From Eretmocerus hayati (lineage: Eukaryota > Arthropoda > Insecta > Hymenoptera > Aphelinidae): a stretch of DNA of 64,000 bases. Below the pieces are notes generated by a model. That model worked only from the letters and a program-made list of their open reading frames with translations, was not told the DNA's origin and made no database searches. The stretch spans positions 103,635,338-103,699,337 of the forward strand of contig CM056744.1 in assembly GCA_029851415.1 (NCBI GenBank). The letters are read 5' to 3'. Made by a program: the position numbers and the translations under genes. This document shows, piece after piece, positions 55,212 to 64,000 of this stretch; position 1 is the stretch's first letter, and each line of letters starts with the position of its first letter.

Positions 55212-58034
55212 CCTAGGAGTTCATATGGATAAAATTTGAAAATAGGTCTCGCTCTTGGCAGGAGTACATTTTTGATCTCAATGAGTAAGATCCAAAAGTG
55301 TTCTTCATGTGTGATGTATAATGTGTAATCCTACGCTTCGAATGATGGTTGGGTCCATTTTGGAATTTCATCTGGTGTGGCGAATAGAACTCAGGAAGGG
55401 GTGCCACTTTTCAACTGTCGTGAGATTTTGGACTTCATGAAGTACGACAATGTACCTCATGGCTGAAACACGATTCTTGGTTTCATGCAAGTGAAATATG
55501 AAAGGATATTTCGCGAGGTTGAGAGGCAATTTTTTGGATATCACTCTGAGCTGAGGCGAGTTTTTCGTACGTCTGAATACGGTGATACGCGAAAATGGGC
55601 TCCGTTCAGAGCTGGAGTCTCTTTCGTGTTTCATGAATTTAAAGGAGCACGAAGATGGATCAATTTGTCGATAAAAATGAATACGGGTGAAGAATGCGCA
55701 CTTCAAAGGGCAAATATTCTTGGGCTCTCTCAGGGGTCAGCCCAGAAATTCATTCTTGAGTTTCATTCCATTCCTATCTCAAAAGTTCACGTCAGATTGA
55801 ATACAATTTCTCCATGTCAAACAGTCGTAATCGTCATTGTCACTGGAATTGAAACAATCCTAATGGATTTCCAGAAAGAATCAAAGTAATACTTATAACA
55901 GATAGAATGAAAACGGATTCAACAATGATTCCTGGAGACAGGCCTGGGCTGAATAAACTAATGTCATTGGATAGCATCTACTAAAATATTTCAATATTAT
56001 CGCAAAATACACTTCCAACCATTAAATTATTTTTAATGTCACTCGCATTTTGATGCGCATTTGATATTTCAATCAATCTCAATTTATACAACTAAAATTA
56101 TCTGGCACTGCATCGTCATTATTCAATCACATGTCAGCATCAACTTTTGCACAAATTACAATCTCGAATCAATCCATTTCCGATTTCAAAATTCATCACT
56201 ATCAAATGTCCTACATTCAATACTCGATATGAAATTACATACGATGCTCACTGCGCTTCATCAAATCAGTACTATATTCAAATAATTAAGGCAAATACTC
56301 GAACTAAACAGACAACGGCAAAAACAGATAAGCTAAGCTCGAAAAAACAAGCAATATAATCACCTGAAAAGTATTCAACATCGTTGACGTTCAGCTGAGG
56401 ATGACAAACTAACGAGTAGAAAATACCAGATATCTAAGCCTTCATCTGTGACATTTGCACTGCTGCAGTTCATCGATCGCTTACAATTTTTACCCACCCA
56501 CACATCCACCTACACATACAAACACACACACACACGCTGTGTAAGAGAAATAGTAGCCTTCACACTCGTAGTTTTCTTTCCAACTGAAAATGACAGTTCG
56601 TCGCTACAGAATTGCTCACATGTACACGCTCCGTTATCCTCGACTAACAATTAACTTTCTCTCTCCCTCTGATATGTAACAACACCCTTAATGCTTAAAA
56701 AGTCATAATAATTACGCTAGCGTGCAAGAAAATCAGCATTACAGTCACATCCATGACGAGAGTCAATCACACTCACACACGATTTTTCATAATTTTTTGA
56801 TCAATATCGATCTCCAAGTACGTGATGAGCTCAAGAATTACCAGGTTGATAATATCGTTCCTTTAATAACCACGATATTATAATTTTCTGAACCGATCAA
56901 CGAGGATACTCACACATACCTTATAAAATATCGGAATATGTAGAATGAGAAGTGGAAAATTGAATGAATCGTGGTATACGAATGCAAACATTATCAAAAA
57001 CTCCATCAAAATTAAATGAGCTCAACGAGAGTACGGATTACCGAATGAAAACCATTATCACATGGTTGACCGATGAACTTGGTTATGTGCGAATTCATTC
57101 CTGGTATATAGAGAGCCGACGGACAACAGTTGATGTTAGTTGATGTATCCTAACCACCAGTCGTTTCATCCTCTCTCTCTTTCTCTCTGTGCTTTTGAAA
57201 CTTTCATCACACATTGGATGTGAACTGTGAATATGTACCAGTTTAAATATGTGTATGTATATACACGTGTCGAGTATGGGTCAAAATGGAACGACGACAA
57301 TGTCAACGATGACGCGACGAAGCGTCTGTTTTCACGGATTAATAGAGCCTTATTCCGCATTTCCACCCATTTCTGCTAATCCGTCTGCTTCAAATACACA
57401 TGGTTTTCAATGTATATGAGTGTGTCTTACTGTGTGTGTATGTGTAAATGTGGTTCAACAGAGTTATGTAGTCAGCCGCATTTGGAGCACTCATCTTTAA
57501 TGATTCAGTCGATTCGTCGGGCTTTTCACGAGCCAATTCATGATTCATGATTCAATCGAGTATATATGAGGGTTGGCTGGGAGAGTCTCTCTTGATGTGA
57601 TCAATTGCTGACTGTTCATACGAGTTCAGTAATGAGTGTATGGATTGAATATTTTACAAATTGGTTTGAGGGATTGGGTATCAATTTTGGATTGATCACT
57701 GTGGATTTGATACACTGCAATAGTGGTTTTGGGTAAACATTTTCAAAAGTGTGAGATTGACACTGCGAGTACGAAACTTAGCTAGAATGGAGATTGCATC
57801 GGGAAACGTGCTTGTACCTAGATCACGATGTTCTCGAATTTATGAGTGTTTCTCATTCGAATCTGACATTTCTTTGGGAGAGAGTAGCATTTGCTCCAAA
57901 TGTCTCTATCTCGTTGTCAGTGATGGACTCAAATAAATGATTTGTTGAAATTCTCATCCCGAATACTCAGTTAGAAATGTCACTCCCCAATGGTCTCATT
58001 CATGAAACAACTTTGACATCGCTCATGAGATCTC

Positions 58035-58472
58035 CATTGTAAAAAATTTGTTGAATTTTCAACTCACATTTCAACCAGCTGGTTGAATTTTCAATTACAC
58101 TGGTTGAATATTCAACCAATTTGTTGAATTTTCCACCAAGCAATTATATTCCGTGATGGATGGATACATGGTCGATGGAATACCCATTGACCATCAATCC
58201 ATCATGCATCCGTCCATTATCCTTCCATCATCCATCACTCCATCCATACATCCATACGTCCACCCCTCCATCATCCTTATCTACCCATATGACCATCCAT
58301 CATATTCTACTCCTCTCAGGTAGACAACCTGATATGCAGGAACCGCGCAGACAGATTGTGATAATACACATTAGTTGAATATTCAACCAAACTGGTTGAA
58401 TTTTCAACCAAACTGGTTGAATTTTTCATTCAACCAGTTGGTTGAAGTTTTTCGGAAAAATTTTTTACAGTG
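58035..58472. mobile_element. Repeat family C, copy 2, with inverted ends and CCAT core
   Basis: The ends CATTGTAAAAAATTTGTTGA and, complemented, CACTGTAAAAAATTTTTCC are inverted, and both sides carry TTCAACCAGYTGGTTGAA palindromic words. The core has two GATGG units, then degenerate CCATCCATC sequence, then AACCTGATATGCAGGAAC as in copy 1 (21121-21233). No coding; probably a MITE with a microsatellite core. Confidence 0.72.
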
Positions 58473-58758
58473 TCGTTAATAGTAACCCAAGCATCGAAAA
58501 TGATGCTCATTTGGATTCTACCGATGCCTGGTTATATTGATCTCATTCCAACTATATTAATTCATTATTTTGATGATCAGCTACTAGTCCAAAACTGGTT
58601 AATCTACATCCCGCGTATCGGGTTGCGTAACGTGAACTCAATGAGTGTCTGTATGGGTAATGCTTGTGTCGATGAGGGGATGGGTTAGTGAGTGGGTGAG
58701 GGGATAGATGGGTTGGTTGAATGTATCAATGAATGGTTTGGTCTAGTCCGGTCATGTT

Positions 58759-58857
58759 CAGTACCAGCCCGGTACTAATGCGGTACTGAAACGGTACTGG
58801 TGCGGTACTACTACGGTACCAGTGCGGTACTAGATCGGTACTAGTGCGGTACTAATA
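58759..58857. repeat. 11-bp minisatellite, CGGTACTAGTG, nine units
   Basis: The units keep an exact 11-base period; CGGTACT is invariant in nearly all and the last four bases vary (AATG, GAAA, GGTG, ACTA, AGTG, AGAT, AATA). Confidence 0.92.
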
Positions 58858-58942
58858 CCGCTAAGATCGATAGGACTGTACTAATACTGCAGTGGTAACG
58901 CACTATTACCGTACTAGAATTGCCATACTAGTAAAGTCCAAA

Positions 58943-59291
58943 TGCGGTCTCGTCAAATTCAGTCTGGTTCAGTCTGACTCGGTTCGATTCGGTCTGATTT
59001 AGTCGAGTTAAGCCTAATTCACTCTGGTATTCATAGTCGTTTCTAAACCGAGGTTTAGAGTTTGATCCGTGGTTGAGGCGCTGTAGTCGTCGTGGCTAGA
59101 TTATGAGTCTGAGTCTTTGGTGTTCTGTGCGCTGGTACGATGCAGAGACCTTAGTTCATTTATTGGCCGCACCGACTACAGCGCCTAAACCTCGGATCAA
59201 ACTCTAACCCTCGGTTTACAAACGACTATGAATACCCAGAGTCAGTCTAATCCAGTCTACTTTGATCTAGTTCGGTCTAGTTTTGTCTGGT
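58943..59291. repeat. TCAGTCTGGTTC minisatellite split by a MITE
   Basis: Degenerate ~10-12-bp units (TCAGTCTGGT, TCAGTCTGAC, TCGGTCTGAT) lie on both sides (58943-59020 and 59243-59291) of the family H element, implying it inserted into the array. Confidence 0.7.
59021..59242. mobile_element. MITE family H, copy 1
   Basis: The ends CTGGTATTCATAGTCGTT and their complement bracket inner inverted words TTTAGAGTTTGATCCG and AGGCGCTGTAGTCG. Same layout as 59618-59846. Confidence 0.82.
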
Positions 59292-59617
59292 GTGGGTCAA
59301 ATATATCACGTGGCGGTATGAGTTATGGGTGGCGCTGACTGATCAGTTAACTCATAGACAACATGAACAACTCTCATCAATTTCTTTGATTAATCATTAC
59401 CCATCATTCAACAAATATCACGTTTGAGCTGCAGAAACATCTCAAGAGCCTCTCACTTATCGAGAACATCTACAAGCCAAATGAACGATAGCAAGAGATG
59501 CAATTACGCAAGTATCATAATAATGACAAACACGAGAGTAACCAGTGGGTCCAAATGGTAACTTTTATCAGTGACACAAGTCATTAATCATCACTGACGT
59601 TAGTTGAATATAATTTA

Positions 59618-59846
59618 CACTGGTATTCATAGTCGTTATAACCCCAGAGTTAAGAATTAATCCGTGGATTAGGCGCTGTAATCGACGTGGGCAAAAAATG
59701 AGTTGAAATCTGTGGTGTTCTACTGCATTGGGACAATGTGAGGTGAATGAACAGTCTATGGTTTATTCTTCTGCCATACCGATTACAGCGCCTTATCCGC
59801 GTATCAATCCTTAACTCTCGGTTTATAACGACTATGAATACCAGTG
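59618..59846. mobile_element. MITE family H, copy 2, with TTTA target duplication
   Basis: It starts CACTGGTATTCATAGTCG and ends with the exact complement, flanked on both sides by TTTA (59614-59617 and 59847-59850). Inner inverted words (TTAAGAATTAATCC, GGCGCTGTAATCG) match copy 1. CAC ends with a 3-4-bp duplication are seen in CACTA/Chapaev-type elements; no transposase is present, so this placement is tentative. Confidence 0.85.
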
Positions 59847-62800
59847 TTTAGTGATTGCGATGCTCTCCAATAGTCAGTATCATTACTAACTGACCTATCT
59901 ATGATGATTACTGAACCATCAACAATTCCAAAATATATCGTCATGATCATGATTGATACCTAATCACTAGTAGCACATCTCACTAATCTACCCCATAAAG
60001 TGGTACTACATCAATAATGGCTTTTACTGATCTATTAAATCAGTCATGATATCAATCACCAATTCAATCATAGAGAAAGGCAACCAATCACCTAGTGATT
60101 CTGGTATCAATGAGTAATTGATGATCCGAATTGGATCACCGATTATATATATGATCACTCGATGATCCATCACTCAGGATGATGACTATTGATATTGCCT
60201 ACTGATTTGACAATGATGACAGTAATTCTCGAGCTGTTAACCACTAATCAATCATAGTCTTGAGTAGTTCATCAATAATGATCTCGATTGATTCATCGTG
60301 AAGAGCTCGGATAATCTGGATATAGCCTCTCTTCAGCGTTTGAAATTTTTGGATATTCCATTATCGATGAACGTAGGTTGAAATCATGTTGTCGACACCG
60401 GATCAGAACTTCATTTTAAAGTAGATACTTCATTGAGAGACCACTCCCCTTACAAACGAAAAGAGTTTTACGCATGCTAGTCGCGTCGCGGATGGACTGT
60501 GTCATCTTGCGTGCCTCCTCGGGCTTTCATAGTCTCGGTCATAAGAAAGATCCTTGGATCCGCGGAGCCTGACTCCGTAGCTCTCAATATCCACAGATCG
60601 ATGGATTTGCGGGAGATGTATCTGGTTATTTATAATGCCTATGATCTTAGTGAGTCATGATGTTTTTCCTATTCGAGAATTGCATAATAGATACCTATGA
60701 TTAGGTGACAGATAATCGTCATACGTGCGATGAGCTATTTTCCATCGCACGGCATGCGAATACCGTGCCATTCTGAATCGCCGCTCCTGTACGCTTGAGT
60801 TCTTATGGGTATTAAAATAATTCGACACTGATCTTACCATTATTCTTTTGATTGAATCGTCGCGGTGCGCCGGCGTGCACCGCGCATCAGTAAACCTACG
60901 CGAACTAATGCAGAAAGAAAAAAGATATGTGAATCCAATTATCAAGCTCGAACGAGCCGCGTAAAAATTCGAGATATGAATCAAAAGGTAATAATTCGTT
61001 TGGTCATATATGAGCGCACGTCAATCGATAGTTATCACTCACAAAGTTAGTGACACCTTTGATGAGTTAAGTATTGATGACATCAACCGTTACATTATTT
61101 CGTCTTTTTCCTCAATACCAAATAGGGAGAGATACCGAGATACCACTACTGACATGAATCATAAAGATCACTCAGTATTTACTTCTGGTACTCACTAATT
61201 CGTGATCCGTAGATTTTCTCAATCACCTGAGGCACAATTGGTAGCAAGCTATGAGATTGTTATTTCCTCTAAACACAAGTATTGAACAAATTGGAGAACG
61301 ATGAGTCACCAGTGACGCAAAACTCCTGTATCACACATGATCACATTACTGAATTACTATTGATACTGATTTGTGTACCATTAGTCATGTAATAACGTTC
61401 AACAGCACATGAAAGGACCAAGAGAGTTGGAGAATTGTTTACTGTTCTATTTCAATATAAATGACTCTATGGCAGGAATATGGTTGAATAACAATGATCG
61501 ATTATGCCAGTTTTCCTGTCAATTGTTCATTTTCTGATGGAAGGAATGACAAATTTGCAGGAGAACCGGCAGAGTCAATCATTATTATTGTTGACTTTTT
61601 CTCAAAAACTCGTGGATTCATAATTAGTACTAATTAATTCCTTTGAACGGGAGTACTTACTGATTGATCAGTGATAGTATGTCCAATGTATCATCATGGA
61701 AACTCACCGATTTTTTCACCTGATACTGACTCCTGTTTCATAAATTATACTCTGTCATCGAATTTGATCTTCCTTCAGTGACACCCATCACTTGTTTGAG
61801 AGAGATTCAAGACAATCAGTAAAAGACAAATATGAATCAACTAACACTCCAATGATTGGACTACTCACCTACTAATAGGTATCAGGCACCTGCCATCTTG
61901 CGGCAAATTTTCGTCTTCCCAAATAGAAATTCATGAGGGATTAGGATGATATTACCACCCTAGATCTTCAATCACCCTGCAAAATCCCAAAAATCATAAA
62001 TCATCTCACCAAAAGAGAACATCTTCAACCATGTACAAACGAGAGTAAAATATCAAAACACTTGAAAGGCAGCCCCAGCAACCCTCATTCTCACACCATA
62101 TAACCATGTTTCCATTCACCTCAGTCTTAAAACTCACATCAGTACACGAAGGTTGCTTCCACTGCCCCCGTCAAGTCATTTGCGGACGCGAAGCGGAAAA
62201 TTGCTCGCACGGCTATTAAACTATACCCAACATATCTTGCTGCACATTTTCCTCATCTTTTTCTTCACCCTCCTCCTCTCTTTTTTTTTCTTATACCTTT
62301 GTCACATTAATGGCACAGAACGTCGCTTTTGTTTCAATGTATGTGTGTATATATATGTATGTAAATTTACAAGAAATATTCGAAACTCTGAGAATATCTA
62401 TAGTCAAGTTGAAACGGGTGAGAACTAGAAACAACAACAACGAGATCGTGAAAGAATCGGAGAAAGAAAAAAAAAGTGTATACGCCTAAAGGTGAAAACA
62501 GTACGTCGATGCTAATTGACGGAATGTCCAGGGAAAAAAAAGAGTCATTTTCTACTGTGGTTGTACTTCAACGGAAGTACTACTGCAATGGCTAATTGGG
62601 CTGAGAACTTGGAAGATTTGAAAACTGGGTCCCTGAAGGTTCTAATTAGCTATCGAAGCGATCAGCTTAATTCTAGAATTTTTTTAGTAATGTTTGCTCA
62701 AATGTTATGTAGAGATCTGGATGATGCATGCATGTCTGAACATTTATATCAAACGAGGTGATGGTAGTAATCTGATGCAACTCTGATGTAGATCGGTTGA

Positions 62801-62962
62801 TCTGGGAACGATGAAAATTGGCCCGAGGAAGGGTTGCGGTACGCCGCAAGGCCTGTTTACTCTCTATCACTCTTTTGGCCTATCTCGCGCTCTTTGCACA
62901 TTGCTCTTGCCAACGCCACCAATTCGATTTTGCCAACTCTGCATTACCATCACAAGTAGATA

Positions 62963-62995
<33 letters not shown>
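62963..62995. repeat. (TG)n microsatellite
   Basis: About 16 TG units with one CG interruption. Confidence 0.95.
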
Positions 62996-64000
62996 AAATG
63001 TATGAGAAAGGTTGTGTAAGTGTGCAGGGTACACACTGTAGCCCGAAGGGCTTTTTTTTCGTTTTGCCCGATTCGGGATTTCCGGCGCGCGAATTTTTCG
63101 CTGATTGAACATTGCTCTCTCTTTCTGCTACGATTTACGTTTTCGGTATCACACCCAACCTCTTCCTATCCTAATATTTTTTTCTTTTTTTTTTTTTCAA
63201 TTTTGTTCGTCATGCTGTCTAAATTTTCACCCTCGTTTTTTTCTTTTTTTTCGTATTCAACGATATTGGGACAGATGGACTGTTTAGTACATTTGTATCT
63301 TTCCGGATTTTATTTTGAAGTAAAGTGTGTGTCAGTGTTCTAAATTTGCCGCATACGCTATGAATGGGTAATAATTTGATTTCTCAATTCAGTGTTGAGT
63401 GTCACTCATAGGTACATGTTTTAGTGAATTTTCAAATATATTTCTAGTAAATCGACATGTCATGATTATAAAAGTGTTTTACATTATTATCTTTCGTAGA
63501 AGTTACTTCAAAATCAGAGGAGTTAGATTCATATTCAACCAAGAGAGAGTGGTTTTTGAGGTTCAAAGAAAATACTGAACGTAATATCAATTTTGCGATG
63601 AAGATTCTCATTGACAAGAATTTGCTTCGATATTCAAAATATCTATTCGAACACGATTCGAGTCGACTCAGACAATGAATCTGAATATCAATCAATGTAA
63701 TAAATTGTGAATAATTAGTCCATAAAAGAATTTTTGGGAGAATAGTCACGAATGTAGAACGGATTATACACTGAATGTACACTCACCGGACATGATATCT
63801 GAACAAATCTGGAGAAGTTTCTTGTCCTTGAGCTAATATATAGAATCTTGATATTGGATTGGAATTCTGATGGATTGAGTAAAGAGTTACGATAATTAAG
63901 ATACCACAAATAATCTGATTTGGATTCGAACATCAGACCAGGGATGAGAAGATTTTTCAGATTTGTTCAGATAATATGTCTAGCGCGTGTACATACATGA

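Larger units (their letters stand above)
44008..64000 (+). other. First intron of the TMTC gene (continues beyond window)
   Basis: Begins GTGAGTATTT. I find no further TMTC coding exon (no LN-Y or HLVNVLLH-type continuation) to the window end, so intron 1 is at least 20 kb. It hosts many of the repeats listed below. Stretches without a listed feature hold AT-rich sequence with only featureless frames: 44010-46710, 46890-47410, 47900-48670, 48800-49716, 50403-51411, 52249-55200, 55215-58034, 58473-58758, 59851-62962 and 62996-64000. Confidence 0.75.

Noticed and set aside
55485..55889. 134-codon frame with ATG
   Set aside because: Overlapped by a 112-codon minus-strand frame and with no recognisable domain or signals; coding status cannot be supported.
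1..64000. Viral or symbiont insertion, CRISPR array, rRNA or intact tRNA gene
   Set aside because: None of the frames or repeats match; repeats are eukaryotic transposons and satellites.

Overview
This is AT-rich animal DNA, almost certainly from an insect; the order cannot be fixed from the window. The evidence is one recognisable host exon (a TMTC-family protein with an intron donor and an insect-type TATA plus TCAGT start site), a primer-binding site matching tRNA-Tyr in an LTR element, a Tigger/pogo relic, TTAA- and TA-flanked non-autonomous DNA elements, a tRNA-derived SINE and abundant microsatellites. There are no operons, rRNA genes, CRISPR arrays or recognisable viral genes. Most open frames of 60-170 codons look like chance frames or lie in repeats.

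Host genes. (1) The first coding exon of a TMTC1/2-like O-mannosyltransferase lies at 43568-44007 (+), with a TATA box at 43326, an initiator at 43358 and a two-codon upstream ORF. Its first intron runs past the window end, so it is at least 20 kb. (2) A possible small secreted protein (126 aa, clear signal peptide) lies at 1686-2066 on the minus strand. Two more initiator-exon candidates (34809 and 48736) and a minus-strand TATA near 55211 are weak.

Layout. 0.1-1.5 kb: foldback element. 3-3.5 kb: minisatellite. 3.7-4.9 kb: deleted Tigger. 7-15.4 kb: four palindromic elements, including a 1.8-kb palindrome with 0.88-kb arms, a GC-rich patch, a string of stem-loops and a ~100-bp satellite. 16.6-18.7 kb: a TTAA-flanked element and an AGATAGTTCC array. 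20.1-21.2 kb: a 785-bp TGGA/CGGA array fused to a repeat tail. 22.0-23.5 kb: complete LTR element with no coding capacity. 24.3-27.3 kb: two TA-flanked TIR elements. 32.8-33.5 kb: 86-bp tandem repeats. 35.7-40.9 kb: SINE copies and another TA-flanked element. 43.3-64 kb: TMTC promoter, exon and intron, the intron carrying second copies of several families plus a 98.9%-identical palindrome.

Most unusual observation. Two loci (11271-11557 and 49717-50402) carry the same ordered series of three small stem-loops. The stem sequences differ between the loci but stay base-paired, so paired positions changed together. One locus continues into a satellite whose units carry stem-loops; in the other the module is mirrored into a near-perfect 596-bp palindrome. 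I do not recognise this family.
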